From the NCBI GenBank assembly GCA_041987205.1, contig JBHIWX010000003.1:32523-96522 (forward strand): a stretch of DNA of 64,000 nucleotides, in the 5' to 3' direction. This DNA is from BOKV01 sp041987205 (lineage in GTDB: Bacteria > Pseudomonadota > Alphaproteobacteria > Rhizobiales > Rhizobiaceae). Numbering within the stretch: the stretch's first letter is position 1; each line of letters opens with the position of its first letter. Below are positions 43,037 to 51,713 of the stretch, one piece after another. The notes under the pieces were generated by a model. The model saw nothing but the letters and a program-made list of their open reading frames with translations. It was not told the DNA's origin and made no database searches. Both the position numbers and the translations under genes were made by a program.

Positions 43037-43087
43037 CACGTGACGGGGCGACGATATCGAGGGAAATCTCCCGCCCGAGCAGCGTTT

Positions 43088-44122
43088 TCACCCGCCCTCG
43101 AAGCCTTCCAGCACGCCGACGGCGTTGATACCGATCGCCTCGACCGCATAGCCGCCTTCCATGACGAACAGCGTCGGCAGGTTCAGCCGCGCAATGCGCT
43201 CGCCGATCTGCGGGAAATGCTCCGTCTGCAGCCGGAACTGGCTGATCGGGTCGCCCTGGAACGTGTCGACGCCGAGCGACACGACCAGCGCATCGGGCGC
43301 ATAGGCGGCAATCTTGGCCCGCGCCTCCTCCAGCGCCTCGCACCAGCGCGCCCATTCGGTGCCGAGCGGCAGCGGGTAATTGTGGTTGAAGCCCTCGCCC
43401 TCGCCAGCCCCCTCTTCGTCGGCATGACCGAGGAAGTACGGGTATTCCTGCCTCGGGTCAGCATGCAGATTGATCACCTGCACGTCCGAGCGTTCGTAGA
43501 AGATCGCCTGCGTGCCATTACCATGGTGGTAGTCGACATCGAGGATCGACACGCGGCCCGACCCGGAATCGCGCAGGAATTGTGCGGCCGCCGCCGCATT
43601 GTTGATGAAACAATAGCCGCCCATCGCCGACGGTCCCGCATGGTGACCCGGCGGGCGGCACAGCGCGAAGGCGGCGCGCTCGCCGTCCCGGAGCAACGAC
43701 GCTGCCGACAACGCGGTGTCGTAGGAGGATTTGATCGCCTCCCAGGTTCCGGCGACGAAGTTCGCGCCCGCATCGAAGGAGTAATAGCCGAGCAGCCCGT
43801 CGATATGGCTGGGCGGCACGTCGCGGCGCAGATCGCGCGCCGGCCAGACGAAGGGCATGGCGACCGGCGCCTTGCGCCCCTCCGCCTGCCAAAGCTCCCA
43901 GACGCGCGGCAGGAAATCGATATAGCCTTCGTCGTGAACGCGCCGGGCCTGGTCGAGATCATGGCTTGTCGGCGCAAGGATCGGCCCGAGCCTGACGGCC
44001 TCCACTTGCGCCCGGATGAATTCGGCGCGCTCCGGCTTTTCGAATCCCGGAACGACGACGCCCTCGGCCAGTTCGGTATGCCCGCTATGGCCCTTGTGGG
44101 CGGGTGAGTAGACGGTTTTCAT
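43088..44122 (-). CDS. HDAC-family amidohydrolase (acetylpolyamine amidohydrolase-like)
   Basis: Zinc amidohydrolase of 344 residues, class II HDAC-like. The active site shows CRPPGHHAGPSAMGGYCFIN (two catalytic His, about 160-161) and SILDVDYHHGNGTQ with the zinc Asp and His, then SLGVDTFQGDP and VMEGGYAVEAIG. Length and motifs match bacterial acetylpolyamine deacetylases, which would fit the polyamine gene content at 5.8-11 kb. Nine bases downstream of the DapA-family gene, so probably one operon. Confidence 0.92.
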   Translation of the reverse strand: MKTVYSPAHKGHSGHTELAEGVVVPGFEKPERAEFIRAQVEAVRLGPILAPTSHDLDQARRVHDEGYIDFLPRVWELWQAEGRKAPVAMPFVWPARDLRRDVPPSHIDGLLGYYSFDAGANFVAGTWEAIKSSYDTALSAASLLRDGERAAFALCRPPGHHAGPSAMGGYCFINNAAAAAQFLRDSGSGRVSILDVDYHHGNGTQAIFYERSDVQVINLHADPRQEYPYFLGHADEEGAGEGEGFNHNYPLPLGTEWARWCEALEEARAKIAAYAPDALVVSLGVDTFQGDPISQFRLQTEHFPQIGERIARLNLPTLFVMEGGYAVEAIGINAVGVLEGFEGG

Positions 44123-44130
44123 GGGGCCCC

Positions 44131-45057
44131 TTAAGCAGTTTCGGCCTGAAGTTCGAATCCGGTCGCGGACCGCAATTCGTCGGCGAGCCGGCGACCGGTC
44201 TCGCGGTCCATCGCCACGAGCGGCGGGCGTACCACGGCCCAGTCTTCCTCGCCGTTCGCCAGCGCCAGAAGCCGCTTCTGCCCCGGAATGGGCGCATAGT
44301 CCTGCATCTTCAGCCGGAACGTCCTTGCGACAGCCATTGCCGCGCGCGCCTCTTCCTCGCGACTGGCATTGAACAGCTCGATGACCTCCGCGATGCCGGC
44401 GGCGTTGAGATTGGCGGTCGCGGTGATGCATCCCGGCGCGCCGAGCGCCAGCGCCTCGATGAGCGGCAGTTCCGATCCGGGATAGACGATCAGCCCGTCG
44501 ATCCCCAGCAACGCCTTCGTGTTCTCCCAGTCACCGGAGGAATCCTTGATGCCGACGATCGTGTCCGGAAACGCCTCGCGCAGCCGGCGCACCAGTTCGA
44601 CCGGCAGCCCGACGCCCGCCACCTGCGGGATGTGGTAGAGATAGATGGCGAGCCCCTCCGGTCCGACCATCTCGATCAGCTTGGCATAGTGCGCGAACAG
44701 CCCGTCATCGGGCACGTTCTTGTAATAGAAGGGCGGGAGCACCATCACGCCCGCCACACCGAGATCGACCGCATGCCGGCTCAGCCGTGCGGTGTCGGCA
44801 AGCGAGGTCAGCCCCGTGCCGACGATCAGTTTCTTCGGATCGACACCCGCCTCGACCAGCGCCTCGAGAAGCATCATGCGCTCGTCCATGCCGACGGACA
44901 GCGCCTCGCCCGTCGTACCGAAGGGAGCGAGCCCGGCGCAGCCCTCCGCCAGCAGGCGCCTGGCATGCGCGACATAGCGTTCCCTGTCGACACTCAGATC
45001 GGCATGGAACGGCGTCAGATTCGGCGCAATGACGCCGCGGATCACGGAATGGGACAT
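44131..45057 (-). CDS. DapA-family lyase/aldolase
   Basis: TIM-barrel enzyme of the dihydrodipicolinate synthase/N-acetylneuraminate lyase family, 308 residues. The Schiff-base Lys is Lys171 in VGIKDSSGD, with the Tyr in AIYLYHIP and the GTTGEA substrate loop (47-52). Not likely to be the housekeeping DapA given its position with an HDAC-like enzyme; a keto-acid aldolase or dehydratase of a catabolic route is more likely. Confidence 0.9.
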   Translation of the reverse strand: MSHSVIRGVIAPNLTPFHADLSVDRERYVAHARRLLAEGCAGLAPFGTTGEALSVGMDERMMLLEALVEAGVDPKKLIVGTGLTSLADTARLSRHAVDLGVAGVMVLPPFYYKNVPDDGLFAHYAKLIEMVGPEGLAIYLYHIPQVAGVGLPVELVRRLREAFPDTIVGIKDSSGDWENTKALLGIDGLIVYPGSELPLIEALALGAPGCITATANLNAAGIAEVIELFNASREEEARAAMAVARTFRLKMQDYAPIPGQKRLLALANGEEDWAVVRPPLVAMDRETGRRLADELRSATGFELQAETA

Positions 45058-45136
45058 GGAAAACCGCCTTCAAAACCCGTTTGCACCACTATGCGCGGCA
45101 ATTAGGCGATGTCCAGCATGCAGGCAATGCCTCCCG

Positions 45137-46114
45137 TCATTCCGCCTTCGGCGCCCGGATGACCACCTTCTCCGGCAGCGGAATGAACTCGTCAGAGTCG
45201 CCGGGCGGCAGGCGGAAGCGCCCGTGTTCAAAGTCGCCCGTGCCCCAGGCATCCCGTGCCGCCTCGATCTTGTCGCGCGAGGAGGCGACGAAGTTCCACC
45301 AGACATAATGCGGCCCGGCCATGGTATCACCGCCGAGCAGCATCACCCGCGCACCCTGTTCGCCCGCCGTGAGCACGATCGGGTCGCCCGGCCGGAAGAC
45401 GAGCATGCGGCCGCCCTCGAAACGCTGGCCGGCGATCTCGACGGATCCCTGAAGCACGTAGATGCCCCGGTCCTCGTGGTCGTCGGGCAATGGCAGTTTC
45501 GCGCCTGCTTCCAGCACGGCGTCACCGTAGAACATGCGGGTGAAGGTCGAGACCGGCGCACGCTCGCCATAGGCCTCGCCGAGGATGAGGCGGACCTGCT
45601 TGCCCTCGGCTTCGAGGTAGGGCAGCGCCTCGCGCGGGCTGTGCTCGAAACCGGCATTCATCTCCTCATGCGCCTCGGGCAGCGCCACCCAGGTCTGGAT
45701 GCCGAACGCCTTGTGCGGATGAAGGCGCGTATCGCCGCCCGTGCGCTCCGAATGCGTGATGCCGTTGCCGGCGATCATCCAGTTGACCGCACCCGGTTCG
45801 ATCACCTGGTCGGTGCCGAGCGAGTCGCGGTGGTGGAACGCGCCTTCGAAGAGATAGGTGACCGTGGCGAGCCCGATATGGGGATGCGGCCGCACGTCGA
45901 TCCCCTGCCCCGTCAGAAACTCGACCGGCCCCATCTGGTCGAAGAAGATGAACGGCCCGACCATCTGGCGCGCCGGCGCCGGCAGGGCGCGGCGAACCTC
46001 GAAGCCGCCGATGTCGCGGGCACGCGGAATGATCTGGGTCTCGATGGAGTCGAGATTGCCGGCATCCGGACCCAATTCGGAACATTGCGGGTCGAGCGCA
46101 GGGTTCCAGCTCAT
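45137..46114 (-). CDS. pirin family protein
   Basis: Bicupin iron protein of 325 residues; some bacterial pirins act as quercetinases or bind metabolic enzymes. The metal site is in HPHIGLATVTYLFEGAFHH and GNGITHSER, keeping the three His and one Glu. Start ATG overlaps the stop of the upstream GNAT gene (ATGA), so the two are co-translated. Confidence 0.93.
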   Translation of the reverse strand: MSWNPALDPQCSELGPDAGNLDSIETQIIPRARDIGGFEVRRALPAPARQMVGPFIFFDQMGPVEFLTGQGIDVRPHPHIGLATVTYLFEGAFHHRDSLGTDQVIEPGAVNWMIAGNGITHSERTGGDTRLHPHKAFGIQTWVALPEAHEEMNAGFEHSPREALPYLEAEGKQVRLILGEAYGERAPVSTFTRMFYGDAVLEAGAKLPLPDDHEDRGIYVLQGSVEIAGQRFEGGRMLVFRPGDPIVLTAGEQGARVMLLGGDTMAGPHYVWWNFVASSRDKIEAARDAWGTGDFEHGRFRLPPGDSDEFIPLPEKVVIRAPKAE

Positions 46115-46440
46115 TGCTCCGCTCCCTTCGGCTTGTCCTTGACCTTCATATGGCCGTCCAGCACGTCGGACCATTCGGGATGGCGTCGGAACTGGGCATT
46201 GGCGAACGGGCAGAGCGGCACAATGGCCTTGCCCGCCTGCCGCGCGTCAGCGACGACCCGCTCGACCAGCTTCAGCCCAACCCCCTTGCCGCGATAGAAA
46301 TCGGGCACTTCGGTGTGATCGACGATGATTCTGGTCGCGCCTGCCTTGGAAAAAGTCAGGAAGGCCTCCGGTCCGCCATCTGCCGCATAAACGTAACGGC
46401 CCTTGGATTCACCGTCTTCCAGTCGGATGCCGTCACTCAT
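46111..46440 (-). CDS. small GNAT-family N-acetyltransferase (COG2388-like)
   Basis: A 109-residue single-domain acetyltransferase-like protein. The acetyl-CoA loop is DFYRGKGVGLKLVERVVADA, preceded by ATRIIVDHTEVP and followed by IVPLCPFANAQFRRHPEW, the pattern of the short YjdJ-type proteins. Target unknown. Coupled to pirin. Confidence 0.9.
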   Translation of the reverse strand: MSDGIRLEDGESKGRYVYAADGGPEAFLTFSKAGATRIIVDHTEVPDFYRGKGVGLKLVERVVADARQAGKAIVPLCPFANAQFRRHPEWSDVLDGHMKVKDKPKGAEQ

Positions 46441-46746
46441 CCCTTTGCCTCCTTGTTCGAGCAGCGCGCCTGTCGCGTCCACTGGTGCATCGCACCTCCC
46501 CAAGATGGGGCGGATCGGTACGCCGCGCCATGCACGCACCATCGCACGACCCGTTACACAGTGTCTCCACGCATTGAACGACACCATCGAACGCCATGAC
46601 TGCCACCGTCTCGTCAATTCGTCCAAGGCGCGCGAATTGCGATTGCCAGCCGTGCTTTTTGCGCCAAATATGGGCGTCGGGAAGGAATGCCGTCGCCCGC
46701 GACGGCAGCTGTGGGGCTCCAACGCAACCATTCAGGGAGGAAGAAC
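46441..46746. other. 306-bp divergent intergenic region, GNAT and TRAP genes
   Basis: No gene is supported. A possible plus-strand promoter is TTGCCA (46643-46648), 17 bp, AAATAT (46666-46671), about 75 bases upstream of the TRAP binding-protein start. Nothing clear is seen for the minus-strand operon. Confidence 0.4.
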
Positions 46747-47703
46747 ATGCAAGGACTGACCAGAAGAAACGTGCTCGTCGCCGCGTCGCTGGCGCTCGCC
46801 GTCGCATCCGCGCCGGCCGCCAAGGCGGATGAATTCATCAACGTGCTGACCGGCGGCACCTCGGGCGTCTACTACCCGCTCGGCACCGCGCTTTCGAAAA
46901 TCTATGCCGACAACATCGAGGGCGTGCGCACGCAGGTCCAGTCGACCAAGGCGTCGGTGGAAAACGTCAATCTGCTGCAGCAGGGCCGCGGCGAGATCGC
47001 CTTCGCGCTCGGCGATACGGTCAAGGCCGCCTGGGAAGGCGACGAGACCGCCGGCTTCAAGGGCAAACTCGACAAGCTGCGCGGCATCGCCGCGATTTAT
47101 CCCAACTATGTGCAGGTCGTCGCCTCGAAGGATTCCGGCATCACGACGTTCGAGGATCTGAAGGGCAAGAGCCTGTCGGTCGGCGCACCGGCTTCCGGCA
47201 CCGAACTCAACGCGCGGCGCATCTTCGGCGCCATGGGCATGAGTTATGACGATCTCGGCCAGACCGAATACCTGCCCTTCGGCGAGTCGGTCGAACTGAT
47301 GAAGAACCGCCAGCTCGACGCCACCCTGCAATCGGCCGGCCTCGGCGTCGCCTCGATCAAGGACCTCGCGGCCTCGATCCCGATCACCATGGTCGCCGTT
47401 CCCGCCGCCGTCGCCGAAACGCTCGGCGCGCCCTTCATCGCGCGCGTCATTCCGGCCGGCACCTATGAGGGCCAGACGGAAGACGTGCCGACGCTCGCCA
47501 TCACCAACATCCTGGTGACCCATGCCGACGTCTCAGACGAGATGGCCTACCAGATGACCAAGCAGCTCTTCGAGCATCTCGACGAGATGGTCGCCACCCA
47601 CGCCGCCGCCAAGGCGATCAGCGCGGAAAACGGCCCGAAGGGCATTCCGGTGCCGCTGCATCCCGGCGCAGAGCGCTACTACAAGGAAATGGGCCTGCTC
47701 TGA
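46747..47703 (+). CDS. TAXI-family TRAP transporter substrate-binding protein
   Basis: Periplasmic binding protein, 318 residues, for a TRAP importer. Signal peptide MQGLTRRNVLVAASLALAVA...AKA, with twin-arginine-like RRN, cleavage near residue 27. The TAXI domain begins INVLTGGTSGVYYPLGTALS and includes VGAPASGTELNARRIF. GGGAGG is an excellent ribosome-binding site. Ligand unknown; glutamate, other acids or betaine-like compounds have been suggested for the family. Confidence 0.93.
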   Translation: MQGLTRRNVLVAASLALAVASAPAAKADEFINVLTGGTSGVYYPLGTALSKIYADNIEGVRTQVQSTKASVENVNLLQQGRGEIAFALGDTVKAAWEGDETAGFKGKLDKLRGIAAIYPNYVQVVASKDSGITTFEDLKGKSLSVGAPASGTELNARRIFGAMGMSYDDLGQTEYLPFGESVELMKNRQLDATLQSAGLGVASIKDLAASIPITMVAVPAAVAETLGAPFIARVIPAGTYEGQTEDVPTLAITNILVTHADVSDEMAYQMTKQLFEHLDEMVATHAAAKAISAENGPKGIPVPLHPGAERYYKEMGLL

Positions 47704-47719
47704 GGCCTGACTAGATGAA

Positions 47720-47749
47720 GGCGGTCGCGTCTGCCACGCGGCCGCCTTT
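47720..47749 (+). terminator. intercistronic hairpin between TRAP binding protein and permease
   Basis: GGCGGTCGCG / CGCGGCCGCC, ten pairs with one G-U, a seven-base loop and TTTCCCTT after it. It could partly terminate or protect the upstream message so that the binding protein exceeds the permease. Confidence 0.6.
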
Positions 47750-47779
47750 CCCTTCCGGCCCATCATCAAACGGCCCGAC

Positions 47780-49897
47780 ATGACCAAGCCCGACGAAACG
47801 GTCCCGGTGGACGCCGAGCTGCAGGATCCGGCCCATGCTGGCTTCAGGCCCGGCTTCGAGGGCCGCCTGCTGTTCTGGATCGCCATTGCCTTCTCGCTGT
47901 TCCAGGTGGCGACCGCCGCGCATCTGCTGGTCCTGCCGAGCCAGATCATCCGCGCCTTCCATGTCGGCCTGCTCCTGCTGCTTGCCTTTCCGCTGATCGC
48001 CACAGCGCATGAATGGAAACCGCCGCTGCGTGCGCTCGCCTGGGGTTTCGCCGCCGCCGCCGTTGCCGTCGCGATCTACCAATATGTCGAATACAAGCCG
48101 CTGATCCTGCGCGCCGGTTTTCCGCTGACCAGCGACATCGTCTTTGGCGTCATCGCGCTGATCACGGTCTTCGCCGGCGCATGGCTGGTGATGGGACCCG
48201 CCCTGCCGATCATTTCCGGCCTGTTCCTCGCCTACTGCCTGTTCGGCCAGCACCTGCCCTCGCCGCTCAACCATCGCGGCTACGATTTCGAGCAGGTCAT
48301 CGACCACATGGCCTATGGCACCGAGGGCATTTACGGCATCCCGATCTACGTCTCGTCGAGCTACATCTTCCTGTTCATCCTTTTCGGCGCCTTCCTCGAG
48401 CGCGCCGGCATGATCAAGCTGTTCACCGACGTCTCGCTCGGCTTCGTCGGCCACCGGCGCGGTGGCGCGGCCAAGGTCGCCGTCATCTCGTCCGGCCTGA
48501 TGGGCACGATCTCCGGCTCGGGCGTCGCCAATGTCGTGACCACCGGCCAGTTCACCATTCCCCTGATGAAACGCTTCGGCTACCGCGCCGCCTTTGCCGG
48601 CGGCGTCGAGGCGACGTCCTCCATGGGCGGCCAGATCATGCCGCCTGTCATGGGTGCGGTCGCCTTCATCATGGCCGAGACGCTGGGCGTCGAATATTAC
48701 GAGGTGGTCAAGGCCGCGATCATTCCGGCCCTGCTCTATTTCGCCTCCGCCTTCTGGATGGTGCACCTGGAGGCCGGCAAGCGCGGCCTCACCGGCCTGC
48801 CGAAGGACGAACTTCCCTCCGTCATGGGCGCGCTGAAAAAGGGTTGGTATCTGATCCTGCCGCTCGCCGTCCTCGTCTACCTGCTCTTCTCAGGCTATAC
48901 GCCGCTCTTCGCCGGCACGGTCGGCCTTGCGCTCACCGTGCTGCTGATCCTGGGCGGCTCCGTCGCGCTCGGCCTGCCGGCCGGCGCCCTGCGCATCATC
49001 TTCTGGGTCGGTCTCGGCGTGGTCGCCGCCGCCTTCCTGCAATACGGCATCTACGTCATCGTCACGGCCGTCGCCGCGCTGGTCGCCGTGAATCTTTTTG
49101 TGAAGGGCGGCCGGGAAACCCTTGCCGCGACTCGCGATTCGCTGGCCGAGGGCGCACGCACCGCCCTGCCCGTCGGCGTTGCCTGCGCCATCGTCGGCAT
49201 CATCATCGGCACCATGACGCTGACCGGCGCGGCCAATTCCTTCGGCCAGTTCATCGTCTCCGTCGGCGACAAGAGCCTGTTCCTCTCGCTGGTGCTGACC
49301 ATGCTGACCTGCATCGTGCTCGGCATGGGCATCCCGACCATCCCGAATTACATCATCACCTCGTCCATCGCCGGCCCGGCACTGCTCTCGCTTGGCGTGC
49401 CGCTGATCGTCAGCCACATGTTCGTGTTCTATTTCGGCATCCTCGCCGACCTGACCCCGCCGGTGGCGCTCGCCTGCTTCGCCGCCGCGCCGATCGCGCG
49501 AGAAACGGGCCTCAGGATCGCCTTCGAGGCGATCAAGGTCTCGGCGGCCGGCTTCGTCATCCCCTTCATGGCGATCTACACGCCGGCCCTGATGTTGCAG
49601 GACGGCGGACCGCTCGCCGCCGAAATAGGCTACGTGCCCGCCGTCGCCTATATCGTGCTCAAGGCGACACTGGCCATCGGACTGTGGGGAGCTGCCGTGA
49701 TCGGCTACCTGTCACGCCCCCTGTCGTGGCCGCAACGCGCGCTAGCCATGGTCGCTGCCTTCACGCTGGTCGCTGCCCTGCCGCTAACCGACGAGATCGG
49801 CTTCGCGCTGGTCGCGCTGTTTGTTGCATGGCTGCTGGTCGTCCGGCGCGCGAATCCCGAGCCGGTCGAAGACGCGGCGACGGAAACGCCGAAATGA
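47780..49897 (+). CDS. TRAP transporter fused permease (TAXI type)
   Basis: Inner-membrane permease of 705 residues in which the small (DctQ-like) and large (DctM-like) subunits are fused. About 17-19 hydrophobic segments are seen; the DctM core has SSGLMGTISGSGVANVVTTG and GVEATSSMGGQIMPPVMGAVAF, and the second half repeats with LGMGIPTIPNYIITSSIAGPAL and DLTPPVALACFAAAPIA. Follows its binding protein and precedes DUF1850. Confidence 0.95.
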   Translation: MTKPDETVPVDAELQDPAHAGFRPGFEGRLLFWIAIAFSLFQVATAAHLLVLPSQIIRAFHVGLLLLLAFPLIATAHEWKPPLRALAWGFAAAAVAVAIYQYVEYKPLILRAGFPLTSDIVFGVIALITVFAGAWLVMGPALPIISGLFLAYCLFGQHLPSPLNHRGYDFEQVIDHMAYGTEGIYGIPIYVSSSYIFLFILFGAFLERAGMIKLFTDVSLGFVGHRRGGAAKVAVISSGLMGTISGSGVANVVTTGQFTIPLMKRFGYRAAFAGGVEATSSMGGQIMPPVMGAVAFIMAETLGVEYYEVVKAAIIPALLYFASAFWMVHLEAGKRGLTGLPKDELPSVMGALKKGWYLILPLAVLVYLLFSGYTPLFAGTVGLALTVLLILGGSVALGLPAGALRIIFWVGLGVVAAAFLQYGIYVIVTAVAALVAVNLFVKGGRETLAATRDSLAEGARTALPVGVACAIVGIIIGTMTLTGAANSFGQFIVSVGDKSLFLSLVLTMLTCIVLGMGIPTIPNYIITSSIAGPALLSLGVPLIVSHMFVFYFGILADLTPPVALACFAAAPIARETGLRIAFEAIKVSAAGFVIPFMAIYTPALMLQDGGPLAAEIGYVPAVAYIVLKATLAIGLWGAAVIGYLSRPLSWPQRALAMVAAFTLVAALPLTDEIGFALVALFVAWLLVVRRANPEPVEDAATETPK

Positions 49898-49907
49898 GCG
49901 TATCCGA

Positions 49908-50270
49908 ATGAGCGCACTGTGCGTGCTCGCGGCCGGCAAGACCACCATGATCGCCGCCACTGCCTTTACCCTGTCCTGGACGCATTCCGTCGAGAAGACC
50001 GAATGGCACGAAACATGGGCAGTGACCGCCAAGGGCCTGGTCGTCACCGAGGCCAGCGTAAAGGGTTCCGGCGCCGGCATGGACCCCGGCGAAGGCGCGC
50101 TACTGAAGGATGGCTGGTGGGTCTGGCAACCGAAACTTCCGCCCGTGCCGCATCTGGCGCTCGCCGCTTCCGGTGCGACCCTCTCGCCCTGGACGCTGTG
50201 CGCCGGCGACAAATGCCTGACCCTGGGTGAAAAGCCGGGCGAGACCGTAATGGTCGCTCCATGTGAATGA
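49908..50270 (+). CDS. DUF1850 domain-containing protein
   Basis: A 120-residue protein with a short N-terminal hydrophobic segment (ALCVLAAGKTTMIAATAFTL) and the DUF1850 body containing FTLSWTHSVEKTEWHETWAV. Members almost always follow TAXI-type fused TRAP permeases, so it is probably an accessory factor of the transporter. The start ATG at 49908 lies 10 bases after the permease stop. Confidence 0.9.
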   Translation: MSALCVLAAGKTTMIAATAFTLSWTHSVEKTEWHETWAVTAKGLVVTEASVKGSGAGMDPGEGALLKDGWWVWQPKLPPVPHLALAASGATLSPWTLCAGDKCLTLGEKPGETVMVAPCE

Positions 50271-50291
50271 GGAAGGTGCGAATGTGGAGGC

Positions 50292-51497
50292 TCAGCCCGT
50301 TGGCTGGCCCATCTCGTCGAGCAGCGCGACGAACCAGTCTTCCTCCGGGTCGAATTTCTTGCCGCCGCCGATGCGTTCCAGCTCGATCGCCCTGAGCTTG
50401 TCGCCCTGCTCGATGTCATGGCCGATCAGGCCTGCCGTGCCTTCAAGTCCGCATTCGCACGCCATCTGCGCCATCTGTTCGATCAGTTCGCGGTCGCGCG
50501 CATTGGCTGCCGCAGAACGCGCGAAATAGCCCGATTTCTGCACCAGCGTCCGCTCCGCGCCGATCAGCGCGGCCAGCCGCTTGCCGAGCCATGCCCCGAC
50601 ATTGACCTTGTCGAGCGCGACATGGCCGAAGGCGTCGCGTTGCACCTCCTCGCCCTGCGCGCGCATCTCCTCGACGATGCGCGAGGCGTTCGCCCCCTCG
50701 CTGACGAAAACCGAGACGGCGCCCTTTTCCGCCATGACCGCTTTCAGGCGTTCGCCCTCGGCGGCGATGTCGAAGGGCGCTTCCGGCACATACACCGCGT
50801 CGATGGCGAGATGGCTCATCGGCAGGTTGAAGTCGGGCAGATAGTCGCCCTCTTCCAGACGCGCACGATAGGCGCGCGCGGTCGCCGCCGTCAGCCAGCC
50901 GCTGTTGCGGCCCATCACCTCGTGCACCAGCAGCGTCTTCGGCGAGGCGCAGCGCTCATGGCCGAAATTGCCGAAAAAGATTGCGCCCTGCTCGGCCGCC
51001 GTCAGCGCGCCGAGCGACTGGCGCACCGGCACGATGTCGTTGTCGACCGTCTTGGGCAGGCCGACCACGGTCAGCCTGTAGCCGTTCTCGCCGAGATAAC
51101 GCGCCAGTTCCGCCGCCGTCGTCGACGTGTCGTCGCCGCCGATCGTGTGCAGGATCGTTACTTCGTCGCGCGCCAGCTGTTCGGCGGCGACCTGGAACGG
51201 GTCCTGCCCTTCCCCGACGAGACCGCGTCTGGTGCAATCGGCAGCATTGGAAAGCTTCACACGGCTGTTGCCAAGCGGCGAACCGCCATGGCTGTGCAGC
51301 ACGTGGGCACGCTCGCGCACGCGCTTCGTCACCTCGATCGACCGCCCCGCCAGCAGGCCGGCATAGCCGTCGAGATAGCCGATCAGGGCGATCTCCGGGT
51401 TGAGCCGCGTATAGCCGGCGATCAAATCGGCAACGGCGGAGGAAAGGCATGGTGCCAGCCCCCCGGCCGTGAGCATTGCGACCTTGTACTTCGTCAT
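50292..51497 (-). CDS. pfp: pyrophosphate-dependent 6-phosphofructokinase
   Basis: Phosphorylates fructose 6-phosphate reversibly using PPi. 401 residues. The PPi specificity signature GGDDTSTTAAEL (Asp where ATP enzymes have Gly) and PKTVDNDIVPV are present, along with EVMGRNSGWL for substrate binding. Start at 51497 (MTKYKVAMLTAGGLAPCLSS). No ATP-type enzyme is in the window. The gene is convergent with the DUF1850 gene and divergent from the Pat-like gene. Confidence 0.94.
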   Translation of the reverse strand: MTKYKVAMLTAGGLAPCLSSAVADLIAGYTRLNPEIALIGYLDGYAGLLAGRSIEVTKRVRERAHVLHSHGGSPLGNSRVKLSNAADCTRRGLVGEGQDPFQVAAEQLARDEVTILHTIGGDDTSTTAAELARYLGENGYRLTVVGLPKTVDNDIVPVRQSLGALTAAEQGAIFFGNFGHERCASPKTLLVHEVMGRNSGWLTAATARAYRARLEEGDYLPDFNLPMSHLAIDAVYVPEAPFDIAAEGERLKAVMAEKGAVSVFVSEGANASRIVEEMRAQGEEVQRDAFGHVALDKVNVGAWLGKRLAALIGAERTLVQKSGYFARSAAANARDRELIEQMAQMACECGLEGTAGLIGHDIEQGDKLRAIELERIGGGKKFDPEEDWFVALLDEMGQPTG

Positions 51498-51713
51498 CGT
51501 TCCATCGGGCCGGGTTGCGTCAGTTCCGGTTAACCTGATCGTTATTGCCGGATCGTATGAGCTTGTCAGTAACACACAGGCTGTGCCCGGTTTCAAGTTC
51601 AACCGGAGAATGTCTTGAAATGGTCATGCTGCAGTGCAACATAGGCCGGGAAGTTATCATGGCGCCGCATCCGGGAAGGCAATGCCGCGCCGCATGAAAG
51701 ATGTGATTGCGCC

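Larger units (their letters stand above)
42626..43087. other. 462-bp intergenic region with leader and palindromic repeat
   Basis: From the left: the leader of the small secreted protein (42626-about 42830) with CCCCATCT on the minus strand (42717-42724), a 10-bp inverted repeat, and an AT-rich block (about 42775-42810); then the dispersed repeat 42896-43036. No coding sequence is supported. Confidence 0.65.

Noticed and set aside
42852..43043. 63-codon frame across the palindromic repeat
   Set aside because: Created by the repeat and flanking GC-rich DNA; no ribosome-binding site or conserved content.
48013..49911. 632-codon frame inside the TRAP permease gene
   Set aside because: Same strand, shifted frame; Arg/His/Pro-rich composition with no membrane segments, whereas the other frame is a textbook permease.
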